64,000 nucleotides of DNA from DYFT01 sp041695085 (GTDB lineage Bacteria > Bacteroidota > Ignavibacteria > UBA10030): the NCBI GenBank assembly GCA_041695085.1, contig JBGFRO010000019.1, forward strand, positions 93,691-157,690. Reading direction: 5' to 3'. Below the pieces are notes generated by a model. That model searched no databases, was not told where the DNA came from, and worked only from the letters and a program-made list of their open reading frames with translations. Of this stretch, positions 43,512-52,333 are shown in pieces (the stretch's first letter is position 1; every line of letters starts with the position of its first letter). The translations under genes and the position numbers were made by a program.

Positions 43512-43718
43512 ATGAATGAAATCATATTTCTTGTGGAAGAAGCTCAGGAAGGTGGTTACGTGGCTCGCGCGCTCGGTGAGCCTATCTTTACAGAAGCCGA
43601 TTCACTCGAAGAGATCCCCGACAAGGTGCGTGACGCGGTTCGCTGTCATTTCGAAGAAGGAAAGATGCCTCGCATTCTTCGTCTCCACCACGTACGTGAA
43701 CAAGTCATTACGATATGA
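43512..43718 (+). CDS. hicB: HicB-like antitoxin
   Basis: A 68-residue protein (ATG 43512; ATG 43506 also in frame) with the partial RNase-H-like HicB fold signature EIIFLVEEAQEGGYVARALG and EADSLEEIPDKVRDAV. It is followed with a 4-bp overlap by hicA. In this subfamily the antitoxin gene comes first. It neutralises HicA and represses its own promoter. A stabilising module within the island. Confidence 0.85.
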   Translation: MNEIIFLVEEAQEGGYVARALGEPIFTEADSLEEIPDKVRDAVRCHFEEGKMPRILRLHHVREQVITI

Positions 43719-43960
43719 AGCTGCCGCGGGACCTCTCGGGAAGAGAACTGGCGAGAGAATTGTCTTCGTTGGGCTACCGTATTTCGCGTCAAACTGGCAG
43801 CCACCTCCGATTGACGACAACACAGGAAGGTGAGCACCACGTAACGATTCCTGATCACGATTCCCTCCGTGTTGGCACGCTGTCTGGCATTCTTGGCGAA
43901 GTCGCAGAGCATTTCAAGCTGTCGAAAGAGGAGTTGATGACTCAATTGTTTAAGAAGTAA
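43715..43960 (+). CDS. hicA: HicA-like mRNA interferase toxin
   Basis: An 81-residue protein with the YcfA/HicA double-stranded RNA-binding-like fold: RELARELSSLGYRISRQTGS, with catalytic His in GSHLRL and the HVTIPDHDSLRVGTLSGIL stretch. HicA cleaves mRNA and is held by HicB. The overlap with hicB ensures coupled synthesis. The pair lies between two RND gene stubs, which suggests insertion at a recombination border. Confidence 0.88.
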   Translation: MKLPRDLSGRELARELSSLGYRISRQTGSHLRLTTTQEGEHHVTIPDHDSLRVGTLSGILGEVAEHFKLSKEELMTQLFKK

Positions 43961-44007
43961 GTATCCACCCATATTCATATCTAAGTCGCTCGCGTCCTGC
44001 GATTTGA

Positions 44008-44331
44008 ATGTCCCTGCCCTCCCTCTCCATCCGCCGCCCTGTTACGACGCTTATGTTCTACACGGGCGTCGTGCTGCTTGGTGTCATCGCGTTTCGAAAC
44101 CTCGCGGTTGATTTTCTCCCTTCCATCAAGATTCCCAAGCTCACTGTTCAAACCTCGTACCCTAACGTCTCCCCCGAAGAAATCGAAAACACTGTTACAC
44201 AGCCTCTTGTTGTTACTGCCGACTTCTACTGGGGCACGAACATGGATTTCGCGATGCTTGAGGTGCGTGAGAAGTTAGATCAAATGCGTGCATCGCTGCC
44301 GCGGGAGGCTGGCCGACCAACCATTTTGCGC
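44008..44331 (+). pseudogene. 5' fragment of an RND transporter gene with internal deletion
   Basis: Begins as the RND gene at 48305 and is nearly identical through NTVTQPL; about 75 bp are then missing relative to the intact gene, reading resumes at VTADFYWGTNMDFAML, and homology ends near 44331 where a transposase fragment begins. Only about 110 codons remain. Confidence 0.85.
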
Positions 44332-44772
44332 AAAGTCCCTCAGAGCTAGTCCATGCAAATACAACTGCGGCAGTAACTCCCGCATCTCGGGCGTCAGACG
44401 CTCATACTTGGCCACGATCTTCGACTCATAGGGCTCACGCAACCGGGGCATCCGAATCTCGACCGTCCCGCTTCCGCAGGTCACACATCGGGGGTCGCCA
44501 TAGCCATTACGATACTGCAACGGCGTCCCCTCCTCGTGGTGGGCGTGCCAACTTCGGCCTACAATTTCATCCCGCTCCGCTTCTAGGGCATCTTGCAAAC
44601 CTCTCTGGATGTGTGAACGGGCTAATGCATCCACATATGAGCGACCCTCTCCCTCAACCGGCTGCTCCAGCTCGAAAACTCTTTTCTTCGTTCTTGCAGA
44701 TGATCCTTCTTTACGATACTTTGCATTGGCGTATCCTCCTTGGGTTTTTGTTTGGTTGAAAATGCACCCCAA
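44332..44772 (-). pseudogene. IS256-family (Mutator-type) transposase, N-terminal fragment
   Basis: On the minus strand, about 147 residues include RNGYGDPRCVTCGSGTVEIR, then MPRLREPYESKIVAKYERL and LPQLYLHGLALRDF, typical of the N-terminal part of IS256/Mutator transposases. The catalytic DDE domain is missing because the gene is cut at the border with the RND fragment. An IS insertion followed by deletion probably truncated both genes. Confidence 0.8.
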
Positions 44773-45033
44773 GATACGGATGCGCCGCTTTGTTTTCTAC
44801 CCTTTCATCCAGGGTTCGAGTTTACACAGCTTTGGAATATAACTCAGAATAAAAAGTGAAAAATGAAAAACTAAAAATTGGAGAGGTGGGCTAACAGATT
44901 GTTCGCAACCCATGGTGCCGTTTCCACGACACTCGACTCATGCACCACAACACCCTAATGTGAAGAATTGATACTTGGTGAAAGTACTTCTCGCGTACAA
45001 GAACGTAGAACAATGTAGGTAAGGAGGAGAAGC

Positions 45034-45477
45034 ATGAAGTCACCTGACGTTGGGGAAAAGTCGCGAAAAGGTCCACGGATGAGCTCCGCCGAAGTGGCAG
45101 TGTGGTTCAAACAGTATGTTGATGCACAGGATACAGAGATCCGCCGGCTTGCCGACTGTGCTGAAGAGCTTGGCAAAAGCTATTCGTACATCTCCCATTG
45201 TTTTCGCAGGGAGTATGGGAAGAGTCCAGAACAATATTTGCTCGAGGTGCGTCTTCGGGCAAGCAGAGTTCTTCTCCGTGAAACGAGCTTACCCATTATC
45301 GATGTTATTCTCCAAGTTGGTGTGCGGGATGACGTCTATTTTCGCAAGGCTTTTCGAGAGCAGCACGACTGCACCATGACCGAGTATCGCAATGATCATT
45401 GGGGGGTAAAGCAAATAAAGACAACCGTTAAAGACAACCGCAAAATGAGATCGTTGTTGACTATGAGTGGCAGCTGA
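45034..45477 (+). CDS. AraC-type DNA-binding protein (HTH copy 3, divergent)
   Basis: A 147-residue protein with AraC-type double HTH: RRLADCAEELGKSYSYISHC, then FRREYGKSPEQYLLEVRL, and PIIDVILQVGVRDDVYFRKA. No effector domain. It is clearly a different subtype from the copies at 20243 and 30570. It precedes peptide P7, and no MFP, ligase or repeat array lies between, so the cassette is shortened. Confidence 0.82.
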   Translation: MKSPDVGEKSRKGPRMSSAEVAVWFKQYVDAQDTEIRRLADCAEELGKSYSYISHCFRREYGKSPEQYLLEVRLRASRVLLRETSLPIIDVILQVGVRDDVYFRKAFREQHDCTMTEYRNDHWGVKQIKTTVKDNRKMRSLLTMSGS

Positions 45478-45763
45478 AGTATTTTACGCCCGTCCATTTT
45501 AGATGAGGGAGGCGAGGGGTAGATTTGCACAGTAACCTGTGACCACGAAAGTGGCTCAGGAAGCTGCGCCCAATAAAACTCTTAGCGAAGATTCATGAAA
45601 AGATTGGCAAATAAGGAGCAGGCTTGGTACATGGCCCAGCTCATCGTGCAGACGAAGCAAAAAGTTCAAACAATAAGCAGCAGATGAGTTAAGATCGGGA
45701 ATGCGAAGGTTCTTGCAATCTGCAAGGACTCTATCAACGTTCACAAATCTAAAGGCGGTCATC
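45478..45763. other. Spacer before P7
   Basis: No gene and no TCAACCTCTA-type repeats seen. The final part (AAAGGCGGTCATC before ATG 45764) is a degenerate version of the AGGAGGTCGTC block that precedes P1-P3 and P6. Confidence 0.4.
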
Positions 45764-45982
45764 ATGTCAGCACAAATAAAACGTGTGGGAACCAAGGCTG
45801 TGATAAACCTTGCTGTCTTGGTGTTTGTGTTTCTGACGTTCTTCACTATTGCGTTTTCGCCGAGCTCGCAGGCAGTACAACCAGACTGTGATTATAGATG
45901 TTATTGGAATGGTCATTGGGGGACTCCTTGTTCCGACGGAATGGTAAAGAATTGTCTGGGATGTGAAGGAGCAATTTGTTAA
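45764..45982 (+). CDS. Cys-rich secreted peptide precursor P7 (short)
   Basis: A 72-residue precursor, the shortest of the set. The leader begins MSAQIKRVGTKAVINLAVLV, like P1-P3, and lacks the spacer after the helix; the likely cleavage is SPSSQA before VQPDC. The core has six Cys (CDYRCYWNG, C, NCLGCEGAIC) and aligns with the second half of P2. The strong terminator at 46107 and then propeller 6 follow. Confidence 0.72.
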   Translation: MSAQIKRVGTKAVINLAVLVFVFLTFFTIAFSPSSQAVQPDCDYRCYWNGHWGTPCSDGMVKNCLGCEGAIC

Positions 45983-46106
45983 CCGATTCTGATGGAAAAT
46001 GCGCGTTTAGCTTTTCAAACCCGATACGGTAACGCGTCGACCAAATTCCTTGTGACGGTGATTGCCCAGATCAAGTGAATGCCACTCCGTTTGCTATTCA
46101 AGATCA

Positions 46107-46146
46107 AACAGCCGCATCTTCCCGAGAGGGAGGATGCGGCTGTTTT
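46107..46146 (+). terminator. Strong rho-independent terminator between P7 and propeller 6
   Basis: AAACAGCCGCATC pairs perfectly with GATGCGGCTGTTT across a short loop that can itself pair, followed by T residues. It is the clearest terminator in the island and would uncouple peptide from propeller expression unless readthrough is regulated. Confidence 0.85.
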
Positions 46147-46208
46147 CTGCACACGCACTACAGGGTAGAATGGAAAGTATTTCTGAGCATAGCCCCAAGC
46201 CTCTTTAG

Positions 46209-47375
46209 GTGACTGTGATGATGCACAAGAAAGCCAAGAGCAACACGAGAATTTCAGTTCTGTATATCTCGATAGCCATGATCATTGTTGGATGTAATAA
46301 GAGGGTCGACAATATCCTGCCGGAAATCTATTCACAGAAGCTAAACGTCAAATATTCATTTCAATTGGTTGATAAAGTCGTTTTGAATTATACGGATTCA
46401 TTCTTTATAGGTCGTCTGCGCTCCCTTGCGGTCTTTCACGATGGGCGGCTATCACTGGGGGATGGTTTGGATGGCACGGTCAAGATAACTTCCAGCCAGG
46501 GAAAGTTTCTTGAAAAAATATCGAGAAAAGGAAGCGGACCCGGGGAAACTCGAGGATTAGAAAACCATTGCATCGATGACTCTGGCCGAGTGTGGATTAG
46601 CGACTATACATTGCATAGAGTGAGCGTGTATGATATAAGCGGTTCTGTTCTGGATGCGTGGTCGCCAATGGTTGGTTGTGATGATTGTTACTACATCCAA
46701 GGCACAATACGGGTGAGAAATAACACATTGTATATAAATATGCCAAAGGGTGTTAAGCGTCCATTCAAAGTTGACGATGTTTCTTCGGTTATAACAGCGT
46801 TCGACTTTAAACATACTCGCGTAGGGGAATATGGTAAATTCGAACAGGTTTTAGAAGATTTTTTTGTGCCTACTCCTAAGATAGGGTTCGATATAGATTC
46901 TTTAGGGAATTTGTACTTCGTCCATGATCACTCGCATAACATTCATAAATATTCACCCGATGGTAAAATACTAAAGCGGTTCAATTATCCATTCAAGGAG
47001 TTCAGACCAATAAAAGAACGCCAGCCTGAACGTGTTCCTCTGGACAAAGTTAAGAAATGGTTTTACTCCAATACAGTAACCGGCAAGTTGGAAATAGTCG
47101 GCAAGTACCTATTCATTACGTTCACAAATACAGAGCCAGAGTACATTAATACTCCTGACAGGCGTTACCGCCATGAATATCTCCAGGTCTTTGATCTGGA
47201 GGGTAATTGTCTAGTGGATTACCTGAAAGCTCCGGGTCAATTTCTGTGTAGCGATCATGCAGGTGTTCTCTATTTCCTGGAAGAAGAAGAACCAGAGAGA
47301 ATGGTCATCTCAAAATACAGATTTGTTGTCGAGAGAGAGTATGCATTGAGTGAAAAATCGTCCGGAAAAAAGTAA
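46209..47375 (+). CDS. 6-bladed beta-propeller lipoprotein (propeller 6)
   Basis: A 388-residue protein from GTG 46209 (ATG 46218 equally possible) with lipobox IVGC. Signature ISRKGSGPGETRG; GRVWISDYTLHRVSVYD; end region GQFLCSDHAGVLYFLEEEE. Closest relative in the window is propeller 2 at 26500, with which it shares nearly every blade motif, although the surroundings differ. Both follow peptides with the CYWNG-type core. Confidence 0.82.
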   Translation: MTVMMHKKAKSNTRISVLYISIAMIIVGCNKRVDNILPEIYSQKLNVKYSFQLVDKVVLNYTDSFFIGRLRSLAVFHDGRLSLGDGLDGTVKITSSQGKFLEKISRKGSGPGETRGLENHCIDDSGRVWISDYTLHRVSVYDISGSVLDAWSPMVGCDDCYYIQGTIRVRNNTLYINMPKGVKRPFKVDDVSSVITAFDFKHTRVGEYGKFEQVLEDFFVPTPKIGFDIDSLGNLYFVHDHSHNIHKYSPDGKILKRFNYPFKEFRPIKERQPERVPLDKVKKWFYSNTVTGKLEIVGKYLFITFTNTEPEYINTPDRRYRHEYLQVFDLEGNCLVDYLKAPGQFLCSDHAGVLYFLEEEEPERMVISKYRFVVEREYALSEKSSGKK

Positions 47376-47388
47376 AAGGGGACAGTCA

Positions 47389-47892
47389 ATGGTGAAAATG
47401 GCAGCCATCGCATTCGCTTCATTTGTATTATTGTCCCATGATGTGAATGCTCAGGAAAGAGGGATCATTCCGAAATTAGAAAACACTTATCTACTTTCAA
47501 AGAGTAAGAAGTCTGATTCCTATTCTCAGATCTTCAAGAACTATCAAATCGTGATTTTCGCGAAAATAGAAGATTGTTCACCTTGTATTTCAGAAAATTC
47601 GCCATGGATACAAATGATTCGAAGCGACGGGATCCCCACATGCTTCGTGGTGATGAACAAATCTCTTAGGGTCGCGCAGTATCATTACGAAACCCTTTCT
47701 CTTCCTTTCGATTTCTATTGTGATACTGCACGGGCTGTGACCCAACTAGTTGGGGGTAAGGATACACCGATAGTTCTCATACTCAACAGCGCTGGCAATC
47801 AGATATTTTTCGATAATCCTCTGTACGAGATGAAAAGGTTTATGAGTGTGATCAACTCTGTCGATACCCCAGGGGCAAGAAAGAAATGGTAG
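47389..47892 (+). CDS. Secreted thioredoxin-like protein (CSPC)
   Basis: A 167-residue protein from ATG 47389; a GTG at 47350 would overlap the propeller. It has a cleavable signal peptide (VLLSHDVNA, then QE) rather than a membrane anchor. Active site KIEDCSPCISEN, and GKDTPIVLILN for the cis-Pro loop. Predicted soluble periplasmic thiol oxidoreductase. Confidence 0.7.
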   Translation: MVKMAAIAFASFVLLSHDVNAQERGIIPKLENTYLLSKSKKSDSYSQIFKNYQIVIFAKIEDCSPCISENSPWIQMIRSDGIPTCFVVMNKSLRVAQYHYETLSLPFDFYCDTARAVTQLVGGKDTPIVLILNSAGNQIFFDNPLYEMKRFMSVINSVDTPGARKKW

Positions 47893-48304
47893 CGTAGATC
47901 ATTCCACCCAGAGACTTCCTACACCTCTCTCCTTCCTTTGGCTTGTTTTACATCTCTTCGCTAAGTAGGTTTGTTGACAGCGCGGACTCTGTCACGCGCT
48001 CCGGATATTTTTGAGATAGCCTGTAGCGATTTCCAGCTCTTCCACTAAATCAAATTCCTCTCTTTGGAAGATAAAGGCATGGTATACAAGTTACTGAGGT
48101 TTCGTGTTCGATATTTTCGATTGATGCAACGAACAAGCCAAGTGAACTCATCTGCACACAAGGACAGAAGCGAAATAGCCCTATGACTATTTGTAGACCT
48201 TCGGTCCTCATTTTCCGCGTTTCATCGCTTTTCGAATATCAGTCCACTCATAATTTCCTCCGTTGCATGTAAGTGCACATTTTGCGAGATTTGACTTCAC
48301 GAGA
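47893..48304. other. Spacer before the intact RND gene
   Basis: No plus-strand gene is evident. On the minus strand a short open stretch (about 48080 down to 47995) encodes FDLVEELEIATGYLKNIRSA followed by a stop, which looks like the C-terminus of a lost gene, but I cannot assign a family. No palindromes of the TGTCCG type were seen here. Confidence 0.35.
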
Positions 48305-51300
48305 ATGTCACTCCCATCGGTCTCCATCCGCCGCCCTGTTACGACGCTTATGTTCTACACGGGCGTCGTGCTGCTTGGCGTCATCGCGTTTCGAAACCTC
48401 GCGGTTGATTTTCTCCCTTCCATCAAGATTCCCAAGCTCACTGTTCAAACCTCGTACCCTAACGTCTCCCCCGAAGAAATCGAAAACACTGTTACACAGC
48501 CTCTTGAGGCGACGCTCGGCACGGTGACAGGAGTAAAGAAAGTTTCCTCCGTTTCGCGTGAGGGGCTTTCTCTTGTTACTGCCGAGTTCTACTGGGGCAC
48601 GAACATGGATTTCGCGATGCTTGAGGTGCGTGAGAAGTTAGATCAAATGCGTGCATCGCTGCCGCGGGAAGCAGGCCGACCGACGATCTTGCGCGTCGAT
48701 CCTTCGGCTGAACCGATTATGACGATGGCCGTGTCGGAAGGGAAGCAAGCAGTGCGCCTTGAGCGGACATTGTTGCAATCGGATGGAGGTGGGAATGAGA
48801 AAGCCAGTGACGGAGCAACGGAGCTGGGAAGAGGGGGGGAGAACGAGTCGAGACTTGTTGAGTTAAAGGAAACCGCCCGCGCGCTTATCAAACGTCGCAT
48901 CGAACAGGTCAACGGTGTTGCACAGGTCTCGGTGCTCGGCGGAGTCGAACGTGAAATTCACGTCAACATCGACACGCGCAAACTGCAAGCGTTCGGGCTC
49001 ACACTGGATCAGGTCTCACAAGCTCTTTCTCATGCCAATCTCAATCTTCCCGGCGGTACCATCAAGCGAGGGCTGTTTCGTTATTCGCTTCGTACAGTGG
49101 GAGAGTTCACGAGTGTGGACGAGATCAGGCGTGTGGTGGTGGGTCAAACTCCTCTTGGACGTGCTCTTACCATTCTCGATGTCGGTTGGGTGAACGATAC
49201 CTACAAGGAGCGGCTGGGTATTACGCGATATAATGGTAGCGAGATCATCGCTCTGCATGTCCGCAAAGAAGCCGGATCAAATACGATTGAGGTTTCAAAG
49301 CGGGTCCATGAGGTACTTCACCAATTGAGAACGGAGTACCCCAACCTTCAGCTCGATGTCATTGCCGACCAGGCCGAGTTTATCTCCAGGTCCATCACCG
49401 ACGTTCAGCAAGCCATCGTCATCGGCGCGCTCCTCGCGTTTCTCGTTCTCTTCTTTTTCCTGAGAAGCTTCCGGTATCCGGTCATCATCGGCCTTACCAA
49501 GCCTATTGCGATACTTGCGACGTTAGTGGCGATGTATTTTCTCGGCATCGACCTGAACATCATCTCTCTTACCGGTCTTGCCTTAGGGATCGGTATGCTG
49601 GGGGACAATGCGATTATCGTCATTGAAAACGTTACCCGGTTGAGGCAGAAGGGAATGAGTCTGGTCGATGCTGCCTGTCAAGGCGCGCAGGAAATTAGTC
49701 TTGCCATCACCGCGGCTACGCTGACCAACGTTGCAATTTTTCTGCCGATTGTTTTTGTTGAGGGGGTTGCAAGCCAGTTGTTCATCGATATGGGAGCTAC
49801 GATGACAATCTCGCTGCTGGCCTCGCTGCTGGTTGCTGTGACACTCGTTCCGATGCTCGTTTCACGAGAAATCAAATTGTCGTTGCGTCCCTTTGAATCT
49901 GCCTCGGGCGGACCGGATCCGCAGAGGAGTCCTCAGCACCGCGGGGTGCGGAAAATCTTGGATGGTCGGTCTCCATCTCTGTCTTTCTATAGTTTTTTGG
50001 AACGATTGAGCACAGCCGCGTATGCAGCGTTGGATCGTTACCTCGAGTGGGCCCTTCAGCATAGAGTGAAAGCGCTTGGAATGATTGTTGTACTCCTTGC
50101 GGCAAGCATCGTCGTTGCTTTTTTCATTCCGAGTGAACCGGCACCGGATATCGACCAGAGTCGATTCTCCGTACAAGTCCATATGCCGAAGGGTGCTACC
50201 TTAGAGGGGACGTCCGAGTTTGTCGGGAGGCTGGAACGCGCTTTTCAACAGATGCCTGGCGTTCAGGGGGTGTATGCTGCCATCGGGATACCGGAAGAAC
50301 GCACGCTGTGGACCGTTGTTGATGCATCGCTTGAAAAAGCTGAACTTGAAATCAAGGTGACGGATGAAAAGCGGACGCAGCAGGTCATCGAACAGGTACG
50401 ACAGTACCTTGACGATACTCGTCCTTCCTTCGCCGGGGTGGAATTTTCAGTCAAACGCCGAGGCACAACGTTTGAACAGATCCTGCGACCCGAGCCGAAC
50501 GACATCAAAGTGCGCGTGATCGGACGCGACCCCGAAGTGGCATACAGGATTGCTGAAGGGTTTGCTCAGAAGCTCAACGACATACGGGGATTGGTCGATC
50601 TACGCACATCGCTGCAGCGTGGAAGCCCCGAATACCAGCTTGTGGTTGACCGTGAACAAACGGCACGCTATGGTCTTTCGGTGTACTCAGTAGCACAATT
50701 TGTTGCGGGATTGGTGCGTGGAAAGGAAGCGACATACCTGAGCGACTTTGACAGGAAGGTCACTATTCGTGTCCAGCCGACAGGCGATGTAAGACAGAAT
50801 ATCGACCGGATTCTTTCTTCTTCGATGCCGGTTGCATCGTCGTTTGTTCCCCTGCGTGAGTTGGTGAAATGGCAGTGGACCGAAGGTTTTGCAGAGATTT
50901 GGCGTGAAAACGGCCAGCGCGCTGTATTGCTTGTTGCCAATGTGAGCGACCGTTCTATTGGCAGCGTTGTGGATGAAATTCAAGCAGCCGTTGAGCAGTT
51001 CCCTCTGCCGGCAGGGTATACCATCTCCGTTGGAGGGGAGAACGAGGAGATGCAGGAATCGTTCCGCAGCCTGTTTTTGATTATTCTGCTTTCCATTTTT
51101 CTCGTGTATATGATTCTTGCAGCTGAATATGAATCGATCCTCTATCCGTTTGTCATCTTATTAACAAGCCCGCTCGCGTTCATTGGGGCAATCCTCGCGA
51201 TGGCTGTCACAGGCCAGCACTATAATCTGATGTCGCTCATTGGTCTGGTGATTATGATTGGTGCTGTCGACAACAACGCCGTAATCGCTGTTGACATTAT

Positions 51301-51574
51301 CACGGCGCTACGGAGAGAGCACAAGAGTCTCACCGACGCGATTAAAGAAGGAATGCGTTTACGCCTCCGCCCGATCCTGATGACGACGGCGACGACCGTG
51401 CTCGGCATTATTCCGCTGGTGTTCGAATTCGGTACGGGATCGGAATTGGTCCGCGCCCTCACGATACCGCTGGTCGGGGGATTAATCGCCTCCACCATTT
51501 TAACGGTGATAGCCATACCCATCGTGTACAGCTTCATCGACCAGTGGGCGATGGGGAGGGTATCTCGATCTTGA
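48305..51574 (+). CDS. RND-superfamily efflux pump inner-membrane subunit (intact)
   Basis: A 1089-residue protein from ATG 48305 (an in-frame ATG at 48263 lacks conservation with the stubs). It has the AcrB-like duplicated plan: helix 1 about 10-30, porter domain, helices 2-6 about 375-530, second half from about 590, helices 8-12 about 920-1070. TM4 carries GMLGDNAIIVIENV (one of the usual two Asp kept), TM10 VDNNAVIAVDII. Low-complexity loops near 155-190 and 535-570 are unusual. Proton-driven export with an MFP partner; the only intact partner is at 29241. Its 5' end is the source of four stubs in the window. Confidence 0.93.
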   Translation: MSLPSVSIRRPVTTLMFYTGVVLLGVIAFRNLAVDFLPSIKIPKLTVQTSYPNVSPEEIENTVTQPLEATLGTVTGVKKVSSVSREGLSLVTAEFYWGTNMDFAMLEVREKLDQMRASLPREAGRPTILRVDPSAEPIMTMAVSEGKQAVRLERTLLQSDGGGNEKASDGATELGRGGENESRLVELKETARALIKRRIEQVNGVAQVSVLGGVEREIHVNIDTRKLQAFGLTLDQVSQALSHANLNLPGGTIKRGLFRYSLRTVGEFTSVDEIRRVVVGQTPLGRALTILDVGWVNDTYKERLGITRYNGSEIIALHVRKEAGSNTIEVSKRVHEVLHQLRTEYPNLQLDVIADQAEFISRSITDVQQAIVIGALLAFLVLFFFLRSFRYPVIIGLTKPIAILATLVAMYFLGIDLNIISLTGLALGIGMLGDNAIIVIENVTRLRQKGMSLVDAACQGAQEISLAITAATLTNVAIFLPIVFVEGVASQLFIDMGATMTISLLASLLVAVTLVPMLVSREIKLSLRPFESASGGPDPQRSPQHRGVRKILDGRSPSLSFYSFLERLSTAAYAALDRYLEWALQHRVKALGMIVVLLAASIVVAFFIPSEPAPDIDQSRFSVQVHMPKGATLEGTSEFVGRLERAFQQMPGVQGVYAAIGIPEERTLWTVVDASLEKAELEIKVTDEKRTQQVIEQVRQYLDDTRPSFAGVEFSVKRRGTTFEQILRPEPNDIKVRVIGRDPEVAYRIAEGFAQKLNDIRGLVDLRTSLQRGSPEYQLVVDREQTARYGLSVYSVAQFVAGLVRGKEATYLSDFDRKVTIRVQPTGDVRQNIDRILSSSMPVASSFVPLRELVKWQWTEGFAEIWRENGQRAVLLVANVSDRSIGSVVDEIQAAVEQFPLPAGYTISVGGENEEMQESFRSLFLIILLSIFLVYMILAAEYESILYPFVILLTSPLAFIGAILAMAVTGQHYNLMSLIGLVIMIGAVDNNAVIAVDIITALRREHKSLTDAIKEGMRLRLRPILMTTATTVLGIIPLVFEFGTGSELVRALTIPLVGGLIASTILTVIAIPIVYSFIDQWAMGRVSRS

Positions 51575-51724
51575 CACAGGCACGCAAAAATCTTATGTTC
51601 GCCATAACCTTGGTAATCCCGTCATCTAAATCGTCTCGTTACAATCAATTCTCTACGAGCTGTAAACCCTCATCACTCGGAGCCATGGGATGGCGAAAAA
51701 CAGAACACGCTCCTTCCGTAGGCA

Positions 51725-52234
51725 ATGCGCGACCACGTCACACAAAAGATTGTTGCGTATGTGGAGAAGCATTGGAGAGAGGGGATAACGGTGAAAGAGG
51801 TAGCGAAGGAGTTTGCGCTTGACCCCTCCGATGCGAATCGACTTTTTCGAAGTGTGACAGGCAAGACGATGGCGCGCTACGTGCGGGAGAAGCGCAAGGA
51901 GTATCTCCTCACCCGGCTCCGCACAGATCACTGTTTTGCGTACGAACTTGCACGAGAGCTCGGCTATCAGGAGGAACACTCGTTTACACGCTGGGTCAAG
52001 AAAGCATTCGGCATGAGCTGGACAGAGTTGTGTCGGTTACAGCGGCATGGTTCCTTACACCCCTCTCGCCCAGACGGCACTCCTCTCAGGTGGTTGTGGA
52101 TCATGCCCCAATTGGTGCTAGAGACGTGGACGAAAAAGTCTCGTTTCAAATTCCTTCTCCCTGAATTTGATTCAACCCGTGAGATTATTTTCACTATCTC
52201 ACGGGTTCAATTTCCGCGCATCGATTCGAGGTAA
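51725..52234 (+). CDS. AraC-type DNA-binding protein (HTH copy 4) with chimeric C-terminus
   Basis: A 169-residue open frame. Residues 1 to about 120 form an AraC-type domain (TVKEVAKEFALDPSDANRLF, then RSVTGKTMARYVREKRKEYL; second HTH ELARELGYQEEHSFTRWVKK). From about 52088 the DNA is a duplicated block from the 3' end of P3 plus element M1, so the last 49 residues are translated repeat. The DNA-binding part is complete, so the protein may still function. Confidence 0.75.
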   Translation: MRDHVTQKIVAYVEKHWREGITVKEVAKEFALDPSDANRLFRSVTGKTMARYVREKRKEYLLTRLRTDHCFAYELARELGYQEEHSFTRWVKKAFGMSWTELCRLQRHGSLHPSRPDGTPLRWLWIMPQLVLETWTKKSRFKFLLPEFDSTREIIFTISRVQFPRIDSR

Positions 52235-52317
52235 CAGGGGTTCTCGTCCACGTCTCCAGCCTTGGCCGGAGGAATTCTTTAGCAAAGACCATGATTCCTT
52301 TGTCCAGAACCATTACT
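52118..52317. mobile_element. Element M1, copy 3
   Basis: Core 52121-52256 with perfect 13-bp TIRs and the internal hairpin. It came with the duplicated block rather than by independent transposition, since the flanks are the same as at copy 2. Confidence 0.75.
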
Positions 52318-52333
52318 AGCCCCTCTCCGACAA

